Of a stretch of DNA of 64,000 nt, positions 48,169 to 57,187 are shown in pieces; the stretch's first letter is position 1; every line of letters begins with the position of its first letter. Under the pieces are notes generated by a model, which made no database searches, was not told the origin of the DNA, and saw only the letters and a list, made by a program, of their open reading frames with translations. The stretch is from Gulbenkiania mobilis (GTDB lineage Bacteria; Pseudomonadota; Gammaproteobacteria; Burkholderiales; Chromobacteriaceae), in the NCBI GenBank assembly GCA_004346645.1, contig SMDA01000005.1:62001-126000 (forward strand), read 5' to 3'. The position numbers and the translations under genes are program-made.

Positions 48169-48594
48169 TCAGTTCAAGTCGATGCGCGGCGCGCGCATGA
48201 TGATATGCGTATCCGACACGATCTCGATGTCGCCCACGCAATGAATGAACAGCTTGTGCGACGCCCGGTCGTAATCAATCAGCGTGCCATCGTCGAACAC
48301 CACATGATGCTTATCCACGCTCGCCACCGGCGCCGGGTCGCGCTCGCTGTAAATCGCCCCCAGCACCACACCTTCCTCGCCCGCACCATCCAGCAGGCAG
48401 GCCACCTGCTCGCCCACGTCCGGCAGGCAATAGTGCTTGTCGCGGTGCGTCTTCGGGTGCGGCACATGCAACCAGTAGCTCTCCAGCCCGTCCAGATCAG
48501 GGAACTGCACCCGCACCCGGCAGCCAGCCTCATCCAGCGCCGTCACAAACCCAAAGCGCAGCGTCGGCGTCGACTCTTCGCGTGTCTCGCTCAT
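48169..48594 (-). CDS. Baseplate spike protein V (P2 gpV-like)
   Basis: 141 residues. It has the OB-fold RFGFVTALDEAGCRVRVQFPDLDGLESYWL and a beta-helix tail (LIDYDRASHKLFIHCVGDIEI). It is the membrane-puncturing spike. It is overlapped by gpD at its start (four bases). Confidence 0.9.
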   Translation of the reverse strand: MSETREESTPTLRFGFVTALDEAGCRVRVQFPDLDGLESYWLHVPHPKTHRDKHYCLPDVGEQVACLLDGAGEEGVVLGAIYSERDPAPVASVDKHHVVFDDGTLIDYDRASHKLFIHCVGDIEIVSDTHIIMRAPRIDLN

Positions 48595-49625
48595 GCCCCA
48601 GCCTCCCGCAATCGCTTCATCGAAAGGGACGTGGCATAGCCGCCACCCACATCAATATCGTGCCGCGCTTCCAGAATCACATAGCGCCCGTTCAATTTCG
48701 CCAGGCCGCGAATGTCGACCGCAGCCCCGGCAATCAGCGCCGGGTCGCCCATCAGCGTACACTCGAAACTCGTCTTGTCTGCCTCATGCCGCTCCTGCAT
48801 CGCCTGCGCCTTGGCCTTCGCCTGCTCCGGCGTTTTCGCGCGCACCACCTTCTTGTCGGCATCCTTGGCCGCCACCGTATTGGCCGCCACCAGCTGCCCG
48901 CCCTCGACCTTGTACGTCACCAGCTTGCCGGTTTTCGGGTTATGGTGCGCCACCTCGCTCCTGGCCGGCACGTCGGTAATCCGGTCGCGGTAGCTCCAGC
49001 TCGACAAATCCTCCGGCCACAGCTCACGCACCACACCCTCAGCCAGATCGGCCAGCCGCGCCACCGCCAGCGTCTTGTTGTTGTCCGTCAGCTTGGCGGC
49101 ATAGCCATATTCGCGCAGCAGGCGCACCAGAAACTGCCAGTCGCTTTCCTGGTACTGCGTCACCCGATCCAGCTTCACCGCCTCGATCTTGCCACGGCGC
49201 ACAGCCCCCAGGCGCTTCGCCACCTGGTCGGCAATCGCAGAGAGCGTCGTATTCTCATAGGCGCGGCCCTGGCGGGTGCGCACGCTCTTGGTGATGCCGG
49301 TCGCCAGCGCCCGGATACGCACCGTCATCGGCGGACTCTCCACCGCCACCTCATCCACCTCGAAGCGCCCGGCAAGCTGAAGCGGCGCATGGGTGTAGCC
49401 AAAATGCGCCACCACCTCCATCGCCTTGTCCGGATACCAGCCATCCAGCCACTTGGAAATGCTGTGATGCGTTTCCGCCAGCTCGATGTCCAGGCTATCC
49501 GCCTCGCCGTTCAGCCGGTCGACAAAAGAAAACCGCACCAGGTACGGCGACAGGTCGGCAGTGATGTCCCGCCCGTTGTACTCAATCACCACCTCGGGCG
49601 AAATCGCTCGATTCACCGACGCCAC
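48591..49625 (-). CDS. Late control protein D / baseplate hub (P2 gpD-like)
   Basis: 344 residues with VVIEYNGRDITADLSPYLVRFSFVDR-type N-terminus, YQESDWQFLVRLLREYGYAA and the final spike-joining domain. It matches the gpD/VgrG hub family. It overlaps gpX by 13 bases. Confidence 0.92.
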   Translation of the reverse strand: MASVNRAISPEVVIEYNGRDITADLSPYLVRFSFVDRLNGEADSLDIELAETHHSISKWLDGWYPDKAMEVVAHFGYTHAPLQLAGRFEVDEVAVESPPMTVRIRALATGITKSVRTRQGRAYENTTLSAIADQVAKRLGAVRRGKIEAVKLDRVTQYQESDWQFLVRLLREYGYAAKLTDNNKTLAVARLADLAEGVVRELWPEDLSSWSYRDRITDVPARSEVAHHNPKTGKLVTYKVEGGQLVAANTVAAKDADKKVVRAKTPEQAKAKAQAMQERHEADKTSFECTLMGDPALIAGAAVDIRGLAKLNGRYVILEARHDIDVGGGYATSLSMKRLREAGA

Positions 49626-49825
49626 GGCGGCACCCCGTTCGTATTATTTGCAACGTCCCGCGCCAGCATCGGCACCGTCAGGCGCAGCCCGGAAGGCAGC
49701 ACGGCAGTGGCCGGCGCCTGCGGGTTGGCCTCCATCAGCCGCGCCACCTGGCGCACGTCCCGGTAATACCGCCAGGCAATCAAGTCCCAGCGCTCGCCCG
49801 CCTGGGTGATGTGCGTGAGATTCAT
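49613..49825 (-). CDS. Tail protein X (P2 gpX-like, LysM-type)
   Basis: 70 residues: HITQAGERWDLIAWRYYRDVRQVARLMEANP is a LysM-like motif, LPSGLRLTVPML ends it. P2 gpX helps tail completion. It overlaps gpU by four bases. Confidence 0.88.
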   Translation of the reverse strand: MNLTHITQAGERWDLIAWRYYRDVRQVARLMEANPQAPATAVLPSGLRLTVPMLARDVANNTNGVPPWRR

Positions 49826-50754
49826 ACCGCCACCCCGCCCAGATCATTGCCGCGCACCGCCACCCGCGCCGCCAGTTTCGCAAGCGACGCCCCGGCCTGG
49901 TCGGCAAACCACACCGCCTGCCCGGCCCGATCCGCGGCAGAAGACAACACCGCCAGCGGGTCGCCCGATTGCAGCCAGCCCGCCGATTCTTCCAGCGCCG
50001 CCCGCGCCCCGTTGAAGGCCGTCGCCACCTGCGCCGCCTCGGTCGCCACCGCCGTCACGCCGGACAGGGTTTCAAACGCCGCCGCCGGCAAGGCCGCCGC
50101 CGCATCCAGCAGCCCGCCCGCCTTACCCGCCACCAACGACACCGCCGCCGGCGGATTGCTGGCCGCCAGGCTCACCAGCGAGCGCACCTCCGACGCCGCC
50201 GCCGCCACCTGGCCCACCGCCGAAACCGCCTGCGACACGGCAGACGCCGTCCCGGAAAACGGCCCGGCCAGCGCGTCGACCGCAACCGCACCAGCCACAC
50301 CCTGCCCCGCCCCCACCGGAATCCGGTAGCCCTGGGCAATCACACCCGGCGGCTCGGGCAGCGCCGGGTCGCCGATGTATTCCTTCAACTGCACCTCGGC
50401 CTCAAAGGCAATCGCCACCCCCGCGCCGTCCGTCTGCGTCGACATCACATCCAGATCGGTCAGCACGAAAACGCCGCGATACTCGCCGGACCCCAGCACA
50501 AACGCCACCGGCTCCGCGTCATCCATGATCCGCTTCAGCCGCGCCAGCTCCTCGGCCGGCTGGCACCACTGCGCATGCAAGAGCACCCGCATCTTCACCT
50601 CATCCGGCGCAAAACCCGTGTGCTGCAACAAGCCCTTGCGGCCGATCAGCGCCTGCTCGGCGTAGTGCGCCGAAAAGCGCATGTCCAGGCCATCCAGCCA
50701 GGCGATGATCTCAAGCTCCGTCTCACCCAGCACCGCATAGATATTGCCGCTCAT
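49822..50754 (-). CDS. Tail protein U (P2 gpU-like) with Ala-rich extension
   Basis: 310 residues. The first 135 match P2 gpU (IYAVLGETELEIIAWLDGLDMRFSAHYAEQ... EAEVQLKEYIGD). The rest is an Ala/Val-rich helical extension with no recognised family, about twice the length of P2 gpU. It is needed for tail terminator/baseplate assembly. It overlaps the tape measure by four bases. Confidence 0.85.
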   Translation of the reverse strand: MSGNIYAVLGETELEIIAWLDGLDMRFSAHYAEQALIGRKGLLQHTGFAPDEVKMRVLLHAQWCQPAEELARLKRIMDDAEPVAFVLGSGEYRGVFVLTDLDVMSTQTDGAGVAIAFEAEVQLKEYIGDPALPEPPGVIAQGYRIPVGAGQGVAGAVAVDALAGPFSGTASAVSQAVSAVGQVAAAASEVRSLVSLAASNPPAAVSLVAGKAGGLLDAAAALPAAAFETLSGVTAVATEAAQVATAFNGARAALEESAGWLQSGDPLAVLSSAADRAGQAVWFADQAGASLAKLAARVAVRGNDLGGVAV

Positions 50755-53309
50755 TTCACACCTCTGCGCTGCTTGTCCGCCTCATAGCGGCGCATCATCT
50801 TTTCAAACTCCACCAGGCTCATGGACAGCGCCTTTTCTGCCTCCTGGCGCACCGCGCCCGCCTCTGAATTTGTCGCATGGATTGTGAGCACGGGCGCGTA
50901 ATGCACCACCATGCCCGCGCTGCCGCCCGCCGCCACGCCAGGGCGCGGCATCGCCGCATCCGGCACGCCCGGAACCGCCGCCCCAGCCACCGACACCGAA
51001 GCCGCCGCCGCCATGCCCGCCGCCGCCTTGGTCACTGCCCCCAGCTTGGCCGTCATGCCCAGCGACAGCCCCTCGGACAGATTGCCGCCCATCTCGGCAA
51101 AGACGCGGGAAGGCGAGCGAATGCCCAGCATGCCCTTGAAGGTATCGCGCACCGAAGCGCCCACCGACTTGATCGCCTCGCCGGCTGCCGCCAGCTTCTG
51201 CTTGATGCCGTTGATCAGCCCGGCCACAATCTCGCCGCCCAGGCGCAGCATTTCCCCCGGCAGCGCCAGCAGCTTGCCCGGCAACGACAGGAACAGGCGC
51301 ACCGCGCCCGCAACCGCCTGGCCGACACGCACGCCAAAGCGCTCGGCTGCGCCGCCCGTATCCTCCACCGGCTTCAGCAGACCACTGAACCAGCCGCCCA
51401 CCTTGGCGAGCAGATCGCCAATCGGTTTCAGTACCGGCGCCACGGGCGCAAACGCCGCCTGGATCGACGCCCCAATCGGCGCCAGCCCAGCCTTCAGACC
51501 GGACCACAAGCCCTTGAAGAAGCCAGCAATCGGCCCCCAGAATTTGTAGACGAGCAGCGCCGCCGCCGTCAGCGCCAGGCCAATCGGGTTCATCAGCACC
51601 GCCCGGCCCAGCCACATCACCGCCTGGCCCGCCAGGCGCAAGCCCATCACCAGACGCCCGGCCAGCAGCCTGGCGACCTGGCCGATCCGCGCCCCAAAAC
51701 CCACAAACGCCCCAGACTGCCACAAGCCCTTAAACCACAGCACCCGCCCGCCCACAGTCAGCAGCGCCCTGCGCAGCCTGTTCAACGGCGACAGCACCAG
51801 AAAATTCACCGCCCAGCCCATGCCCAGCACCGCCAGCTTGCCCGCCGTCAGCGCCAGCCCGATGCCGACAATGGTTTTCACCAGGCCGGGGTTCGCCTGC
51901 GCCCACTCGCCAATGCCTTTGATCACCGGCGCCAGGCCTTCCATGATCGACACCAAGGGCGGCAGCAGGGCATTGCCAATCGACAGCCCGATGTCCTGCG
52001 CCAGAATGCCAAAACGCTTCATCTGCTCCTGGCTGCCCGCCATGCGCTTGGCAAAATCATCGCCCAGCATGTCCTTGCCGCCGGCCGCCATCGCCCCTTC
52101 TTTAATGCGCTTGAACGCCTCCATGTCGGCAATCGCCGGCCGGATGAAGCTCATGGCCTGCATATCCTGGAAGAGGGCACCCAGGCCGTAGGATTCCGAC
52201 AGCGCCTTGACGCCATCCATGTCGCCCGACTTGGCCGCAGCGTCGAACCGCTTCACCGCCCCCTCGCCGCCGACCTTCTTCATATAGTCGCGGATGATCT
52301 CCAGCATCGCCATCATCGGCGTCATGCCCTGGGCGCGAAGCTGGATCAGGCTGCCTTTCAGATCAATCCCGGCCTTCTCAAAATCCTTCAGCGTATCGGG
52401 CGCCGTCACCTTGGACAGGAAGTTGCGCAGATTATTGGCCGCCTCATCCGAAGACCCCGCCCCCTTCCTTGCCACCTGCAAGGCCGCGCCCAATTCGGCC
52501 ACCGCCTCCTTGCCCGTCACCCCCATAGCCTGCATCATCGGCGCCAGATTCGGCATCCACTTGGCCATCTCTTTCAGCTCGAACTGGCCCTGCTTGCCGG
52601 CATAGGCCAGCATGTTCAACGCCGCCTCGGTATCCTGCGCCCCGACATTCAGGTTGTTCTTCAGCGCCACGAACACATTGCCCAGATCCTCCACGCTGGC
52701 CCGCGTCGCCGTCGCCGCCTTGGCCAGAATCGGCGCATAGCGCTGCAACTCTGCCGACGAGGTAATGCCGGAAGCCGCCAGCGCCTGAAGCCCGGCGCCC
52801 ACCTCCGTCGCGTGCTGGTTGTACTGCCGCGCCGTATCGCGCAACACCTGCCCCAGCTTCTGCTCTTCCGCCCGCGTCATCTCGCCGGTAATGGCAATGT
52901 CTTTCACCAGGTCTTCCAGCGCGGCCGCCATCTTCACCGACGCCACCACCGGCGCCCCCACGGCCAGCGCCGCCCCGGCGGTTTCCCGCATGGCAGAGAG
53001 CTTCTCGTCGCGCCCGGCCTTAAGCGCCGCGCCGCGCTCCATCGCACGGTTCAGCGCCTCGGTCTTCTGCCTGATCTGATCCAGCGTGCGCCCCAGCGCC
53101 TCGTAGCGCCGATGCAGCTCACCCAGCGGCCGCCCCGGCGACGCCATCGCCCGCGCCATCACGCCGCCAAGGCGCTCATGCCGGGACTGCAACCGCTCGG
53201 CCACCGCCCCCAGGTCGGCCACCGTCTTTTTGGCGCCACCCAGCACCGCCTGGAAGGACCCGGCCAGCGCCGCCCCCACCACCAGCTTGAGTCCGATTTC
53301 AGATGCCAT
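50751..53309 (-). CDS. Tail tape measure protein
   Basis: 852 residues. An N-terminal coiled coil (AVAERLQSRHERLGGVMARAM...) is followed by the TP901-type tape measure domain (VKMAAALEDLVKDIAITGEM, GLQALAASGITSSAELQRYAPILAKAA), hydrophobic segments around 490-630, and a C-terminal region with GMLGIRSPSRVFAEMGGNLSEGL. It sets tail length and is injected. Confidence 0.93.
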   Translation of the reverse strand: MASEIGLKLVVGAALAGSFQAVLGGAKKTVADLGAVAERLQSRHERLGGVMARAMASPGRPLGELHRRYEALGRTLDQIRQKTEALNRAMERGAALKAGRDEKLSAMRETAGAALAVGAPVVASVKMAAALEDLVKDIAITGEMTRAEEQKLGQVLRDTARQYNQHATEVGAGLQALAASGITSSAELQRYAPILAKAATATRASVEDLGNVFVALKNNLNVGAQDTEAALNMLAYAGKQGQFELKEMAKWMPNLAPMMQAMGVTGKEAVAELGAALQVARKGAGSSDEAANNLRNFLSKVTAPDTLKDFEKAGIDLKGSLIQLRAQGMTPMMAMLEIIRDYMKKVGGEGAVKRFDAAAKSGDMDGVKALSESYGLGALFQDMQAMSFIRPAIADMEAFKRIKEGAMAAGGKDMLGDDFAKRMAGSQEQMKRFGILAQDIGLSIGNALLPPLVSIMEGLAPVIKGIGEWAQANPGLVKTIVGIGLALTAGKLAVLGMGWAVNFLVLSPLNRLRRALLTVGGRVLWFKGLWQSGAFVGFGARIGQVARLLAGRLVMGLRLAGQAVMWLGRAVLMNPIGLALTAAALLVYKFWGPIAGFFKGLWSGLKAGLAPIGASIQAAFAPVAPVLKPIGDLLAKVGGWFSGLLKPVEDTGGAAERFGVRVGQAVAGAVRLFLSLPGKLLALPGEMLRLGGEIVAGLINGIKQKLAAAGEAIKSVGASVRDTFKGMLGIRSPSRVFAEMGGNLSEGLSLGMTAKLGAVTKAAAGMAAAASVSVAGAAVPGVPDAAMPRPGVAAGGSAGMVVHYAPVLTIHATNSEAGAVRQEAEKALSMSLVEFEKMMRRYEADKQRRGVK

Positions 53310-53323
53310 GCTATGCTTTCCCG

Positions 53324-53554
53324 ATGGATAAAGAAGACCGCGCCGAAGCCATTGCCACCGCCCTGATCTGGCTGATCGGGCTGGCCCTGTTCGCCTGGAG
53401 CTGGCAGGTGAGCGGCTCCTTCATCGCCGCCCTGATCGTCACCGCCGTCGGCGGCTTCTTTCTGGTGCTGCTGGCCGGCCCGCTGGTTGCGGTCGCGGCC
53501 TTCCTGCTCAGTCTGGCCGCCGACCTCATCTGGCCGCCTCGTTCTCGGCCTTGA
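53324..53554 (+). CDS. Small two-helix membrane protein, opposite strand
   Basis: 76 residues from MDKEDRAEAIATALIWLIG, with two transmembrane segments (about 12-30 and 37-63). It is on the plus strand in a gap between tape measure and E' genes that otherwise holds no frame. This could be a moron or a lysis/holin-like gene, but no family is recognised and a clear promoter was not seen. Confidence 0.45.
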   Translation: MDKEDRAEAIATALIWLIGLALFAWSWQVSGSFIAALIVTAVGGFFLVLLAGPLVAVAAFLLSLAADLIWPPRSRP

Positions 53555-53690
53555 TCTGCTCCGCCGCCAGACGGCACCAGCTCAAAAAATCATCCACTTC
53601 CAACCCGTCGATCTCCGAAGGCGGGAAGCGGAACCAGCGGGCCAGCAAGCCGGCCCCCTTCCAGAGGTCTGCCGGGTTAATCCAGCATGC
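53526..53690 (-). CDS. Tail assembly chaperone extension E' (P2 gpE'-like)
   Basis: The 54-residue segment from INPADLWKGAGLLARWFRF through FPPSEIDGLEVDDFLSWCR matches the GpE (P2 E') family. Its frame is +1 (equivalently -2) to the upstream E gene and has no good start of its own at the boundary. It is most likely made as an E-E' fusion by ribosomal frameshift, as in P2, lambda and Mu. The exact slip site was not fixed. Confidence 0.7.
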   Translation of the reverse strand, partial: ACWINPADLWKGAGLLARWFRFPPSEIDGLEVDDFLSWCRLAAEQIKAENEAAR

Positions 53691-53922
53691 CGCGAAAGGC
53701 ATCTTGCAGCGCCTTGTAATCGGCCAGGTCCAGCTCCAGCACATCCTCGGGCAGCAGGCCGGCAAGACGCGCCAGCAAGGCCACCTCCTGATCCTCCTGA
53801 CTGGCGCCGCCCTTGGACGCCTCGCGCAGATCGGCCACCTTGGCCCGGCGCAGGGCCAGCTTGTCCAGCACCTTGCCGGAGGCCAGTTGCACGGGATATT
53901 TGAGACAAATTTCCTGCGTCAT
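53677..53922 (-). CDS. Tail assembly chaperone E (P2 gpE-like)
   Basis: 81 residues starting MTQEICLKYPVQLASGKVLDKLALRRAKVAD. It lies between the tail tube and the tape measure, the conserved place of tail assembly chaperones. It guides tube polymerisation on the tape measure. The E' frame opens within its last codons. Confidence 0.85.
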   Translation of the reverse strand: MTQEICLKYPVQLASGKVLDKLALRRAKVADLREASKGGASQEDQEVALLARLAGLLPEDVLELDLADYKALQDAFRGMLD

Positions 53923-53925
53923 GGC

Positions 53926-54447
53926 TTAACCCCCGATGTTGGCGCGGTAGCTCGCCAGCACATCCCGGCCGCCCGCCTTGTAGATATTGGCCAGCACGTC
54001 AATCTCGGTGATGTCCTCGCCGCCCACCGTCAGCTTCATATAGGTGGCGATAAACTCGGACTCCACTTCCACGTTGTCGTGCTGCTTGAAGTTGCCGCCC
54101 GGAATGCTCTTGAAGATCACGGTCAGCAGCGCCACCACCGGCTTTTCCTCGGTGCGGCCCTGGCTCGAATACACCTCCACCGAACCGCGCACCTGGAGCT
54201 GCACGCTCTTGAACGGGTTGGCCGTCTTCTTCAGCGCATCCGCATAAAGAGAGGACCACTTGATCTTGCCCTCCAGCTTCTCGAAGCCGGCAAAGGCTTC
54301 AATGGTGCCCACCATGCCCAGCGCCTTGTGCTCGGCCATCTTGGCCTTGAGCACCGGCAGATTCACCTCGTCGGCGCGGCCCAGCATCGAGCCGCCGTCC
54401 AGATAGACGTTGGCATTGGTCAGGCGATTAATGGAAATCTTGCTCAT
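53926..54447 (-). CDS. Contractile tail tube protein (P2 FII-like)
   Basis: 173 residues beginning MSKISINRLTNANVYLDG. The family motifs EAFAGFEKLEGKIKW and VEVESEFIATYMKLTVGG are present. It polymerises into the inner tail tube. Ten bases separate it from the sheath. Confidence 0.92.
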   Translation of the reverse strand: MSKISINRLTNANVYLDGGSMLGRADEVNLPVLKAKMAEHKALGMVGTIEAFAGFEKLEGKIKWSSLYADALKKTANPFKSVQLQVRGSVEVYSSQGRTEEKPVVALLTVIFKSIPGGNFKQHDNVEVESEFIATYMKLTVGGEDITEIDVLANIYKAGGRDVLASYRANIGG

Positions 54448-54457
54448 GGCCTACTCC

Positions 54458-55894
54458 TTATTGGCCGCTGCCCAGACCGCGCAGCAGCTCGATGTCGATG
54501 AACGACTCAAACGTGATGCGCTCGGCAGGCGTGGGCGGCATGAAGGTGATGTCGAAAGTCAGATGCCCCAGGGCAATCTCGGTGGGCGGATTCTTCGCCG
54601 GGTCGTAGGTGCAACTGCCGTCGATCAGCGCGCCCCGGCTCACCAGGGTGCGAATGAAGGCATCCACGCTGCCCTTGATGGCGTCGATCAGCGCATCGTT
54701 GATCGGGTAGTCGATGAATTGCAGCATCGAATACTCCACCGACTCGTGCAGCACGTCCGCCGTGCGGCGCACATTGATGAAGTTCTTCGGGTGGGTCATG
54801 GACGGCCAGGCAGCCGAACGGTTGCCCCAGGTGCGCAGCCCGGTGCCGAAGCTATTGAACAGCGTTACGATGCCGTTTTCGTTCAGCAGGTTGGCCTCCG
54901 ACTGCGGATCATTCACCCGTGCCGTAATCGCCCGCTCCACACCCGTGATGCCCATGATCTCGGTGTTCGACGGGCTCCACCAGTAGCCGTTTTCCGTGTC
55001 CTTGCGGCAGATGACGCCCGCCAGGCGCTGGCTGAAGGGCTCCAGCCGCTCGCTGTCGGTGGCCTGGTCGTAGACCTTGAGGTGCGGATAGCACAGGATG
55101 GCGCGCTCGGAGCTGGTGTTGAAGTTGATCGTGCCCGCCGGGCCACGGCCTTCCACCGCCTGCTGCACCGTCACCCCGATGGGGGCGTCCAGAATCGCCA
55201 TGGCCCGCAACTTGTGCGCCATCGCAATCATCTCGGTCGAAATCGACAGCAGGGTGCAATACACCGGCGCCAGCACCAGCTTGGCGTCGAAGCCGAAGCG
55301 GTTATAGGTATCGTCCAGCGCCTGGATGCCGGTCCGCTGGCCGCCTGCCGTCACCGTGCCGATCACCTCGGCAGGCGTCACCTTGGCCGGGTCGACATAC
55401 TCATAAGCCACCTTCAGGCTGGCGCCCGCCGCGATGTCGCCGGTCTTGACGCGCACAATCTCGCCCTTTTCGGCGTCGACCGTGTAATCGTCATTCAGAT
55501 CGTACGTCGTCAGGCCGTCCGCCGACTTCACCACGACAGCGCTGACATAGGGGTGCGCCAGCGCCGCGCGGCTGGTGATGGTCGAGAGCGCCACCACCTC
55601 TTCCGGCACCGCCGTGCGATGAATCGCCGGGTCGCACACGTTGATCACGATCACCGTACCGGCGCCCTGGTCGAAGATGGCGTCCAGCGCCTGCGGAATG
55701 GTAAAGCCTGCGGCCACGGCGGCATCACCAAACTGCACCGCATCGCGCGTCGACAGCACGATCACCGGCTCATTCACCGCGCCGGTCGGCGCCGTGCCGA
55801 TCAGACCCACCACCGCCGTCTTCACCTGGCGGATGGGGCGCGGCCCCTTCATGATTTCGATGGTCTCAACACCATGCAGAAAATTCGCGGCCAC
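54458..55894 (-). CDS. Contractile tail sheath protein (P2 FI-like)
   Basis: 478 residues with the N-terminal FLHGVETIEIMKGPRPIRQVKTAVVGLIGTAP and the C-terminal VEYSMLQFIDYPINDALIDAIKG of sheath proteins. It forms the contracting outer tail. It lies four bases after the DUF2635-like gene. Confidence 0.95.
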   Translation of the reverse strand: MAANFLHGVETIEIMKGPRPIRQVKTAVVGLIGTAPTGAVNEPVIVLSTRDAVQFGDAAVAAGFTIPQALDAIFDQGAGTVIVINVCDPAIHRTAVPEEVVALSTITSRAALAHPYVSAVVVKSADGLTTYDLNDDYTVDAEKGEIVRVKTGDIAAGASLKVAYEYVDPAKVTPAEVIGTVTAGGQRTGIQALDDTYNRFGFDAKLVLAPVYCTLLSISTEMIAMAHKLRAMAILDAPIGVTVQQAVEGRGPAGTINFNTSSERAILCYPHLKVYDQATDSERLEPFSQRLAGVICRKDTENGYWWSPSNTEIMGITGVERAITARVNDPQSEANLLNENGIVTLFNSFGTGLRTWGNRSAAWPSMTHPKNFINVRRTADVLHESVEYSMLQFIDYPINDALIDAIKGSVDAFIRTLVSRGALIDGSCTYDPAKNPPTEIALGHLTFDITFMPPTPAERITFESFIDIELLRGLGSGQ

Positions 55895-55897
55895 GGC

Positions 55898-56083
55898 TCA
55901 AGCCTCCTTCTTCTTGGTGGCCGGCTTTGCCGCCTCGGCCACCCGTTGCAGATACCCCTGCGCCTCCAGGGTTTGAGTCAATGCCGACTCGGGCAGATCA
56001 ACCTCACGCCCAGGCCACAGCAGCACCTCGGTGCCGTCGGCCAGCGTCACGCCCGATGCCGGGCCGTTGTACTTGAACTTCAT
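55898..56083 (-). CDS. Small DUF2635-like protein (Mu gp38 position)
   Basis: 61 residues: MKFKYNGPASGVTLADGTEVLLWPGREVDLPES. It matches the short DUF2635 family next to sheath genes in Mu-like phages, function unknown. It overlaps the gp37-like gene by four bases. Confidence 0.75.
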   Translation of the reverse strand: MKFKYNGPASGVTLADGTEVLLWPGREVDLPESALTQTLEAQGYLQRVAEAAKPATKKKEA

Positions 56084-56562
56084 TCCACGATCTCCTGTTC
56101 AAAACCGTAATCGGCCACCACCCGGGTGAGCGCCGGCCCGCTATCGCCCTCGGCATCCTCAACGGCCAGACTCTCCGCAGAAAACACCAGCTCATAAATC
56201 CAGTTGCCCGCCTCCTGCGACACAAAGCGCTCGGAGGCAAGCCGCAGCTTGCGGCAGTCCGGCAGGCGCTGCCCCAGGAGCGCCAGGCGCACCGCGTCGG
56301 TAATCGCCAGCGCCCCGTAGGCGTCATGCAGCGTGCGCGCCACCACGGAAATGCCAATCGACAACTCCCGCGCCTGCGCCACGATGCCGGTATCCACCAC
56401 CTCGCCATAGCGGCTGCCCCGGTAATCCACCAGGAGCGCCGCACGCGGATGATTCATGCGCCAGGCAGCAGGGTTGTCCGGGTACAGCTCCACCGCCACG
56501 CCGGGCACCTGGGCCTTCAGACGCTCGGCCGCCGCCAGCAAAATGGCCTTGGTCGTCGCCAT
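56080..56562 (-). CDS. Mu gp37-like head-tail/tail terminator protein
   Basis: 160 residues, with LYPDNPAAWRMNHPRAALLVDYRGSRY and NWIYELVFSAESLAVED. Family placement follows the gp36-gp37 pair of Mu-like phages. Likely a tail-terminator or connector. It overlaps neighbours at both ends. Confidence 0.75.
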   Translation of the reverse strand: MATTKAILLAAAERLKAQVPGVAVELYPDNPAAWRMNHPRAALLVDYRGSRYGEVVDTGIVAQARELSIGISVVARTLHDAYGALAITDAVRLALLGQRLPDCRKLRLASERFVSQEAGNWIYELVFSAESLAVEDAEGDSGPALTRVVADYGFEQEIVE

Positions 56563-56972
56563 TAAAATTCACCCCCCACGAACACCCGCCCCGGCGTCGC
56601 CGCCTTCGGGCTGCCCGCAGGCGCCGTCGTGCCCAGGCGCAGGTCGCCGGCTGCAATCGCCGCCAGCGTCTTCCGGGCCGCATCGCACTCGCGCCGCACC
56701 GCCTCGGGAAAATCCATTCCCTCCGGCCGCCGGGCGTACAGCCGGCAGCGCGCCAGGCTCACGCACAGATGCTTGATGATGGCCGGCGCAGGCACCGGCA
56801 ACACCAGCCCGCCATCGGCCAGCGCCGCATCAATCTCGGCGGATGCCGCCGCCAGCATCTCGCCAATCACCGTCGCATCCGGCACCGTCGCCATCGGATC
56901 ATCCGCACTCAAACGCAAGAGCGTTTCGGGCGGAATCGCCAAGGCGAGGTCGGATTGCAGGGCGTAGGTCAC
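56562..56972 (-). CDS. Mu gp36-like protein (DUF1320)
   Basis: 136 residues with ...IIKHLCVSLARCRLYARRPEGMDFPEAVRRECDAARKTLAAI, the DUF1320 core of head-tail connector proteins. It overlaps the gp37-like start by one base. Confidence 0.85.
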   Translation of the reverse strand: MTYALQSDLALAIPPETLLRLSADDPMATVPDATVIGEMLAAASAEIDAALADGGLVLPVPAPAIIKHLCVSLARCRLYARRPEGMDFPEAVRRECDAARKTLAAIAAGDLRLGTTAPAGSPKAATPGRVFVGGEF

Positions 56973-57181
56973 TCAGAACCCCCGTTGCCAGCGGTTGCCC
57001 CGGCCTTGTGCCGCGTTTTTTTGCCTTGGGTAATACCAACACCCACCCCGGCATCGTTTAACGCCTTGGCGGGGCTGTTTTGCGTTTCTGCCGTTTTTTC
57101 ACCATCGACCGCGGAAACCGCCCCCTCGGGGGCAGCCTCCGGGTTATGGTGGCGGCGCAAAGTTCCGATGCCCATGACCAC
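56969..57181 (-). CDS. Small hydrophilic phage protein of unknown function
   Basis: 70 residues, polar and glycine/alanine/lysine-rich: MVMGIGTLRRHHNPEAAPEGAV...QGKKTRHKAG. It lies six bases after the capsid gene and overlaps the gp36-like gene by four bases. No family recognised; possibly a capsid accessory. Confidence 0.55.
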   Translation of the reverse strand: MVMGIGTLRRHHNPEAAPEGAVSAVDGEKTAETQNSPAKALNDAGVGVGITQGKKTRHKAGATAGNGGSE

Positions 57182-57187
57182 CCCCTC

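Noticed and set aside
50877..53366. A long plus-strand frame opposite the tape measure
   Set aside because: Arg/His/Gln-rich composition and no motif: a shadow of the tape measure gene.
53896..53907. ATATTTGAGACA inside the tail chaperone gene, like the end repeats
   Set aside because: Single copy, one base different, inside a coding frame: probably chance.
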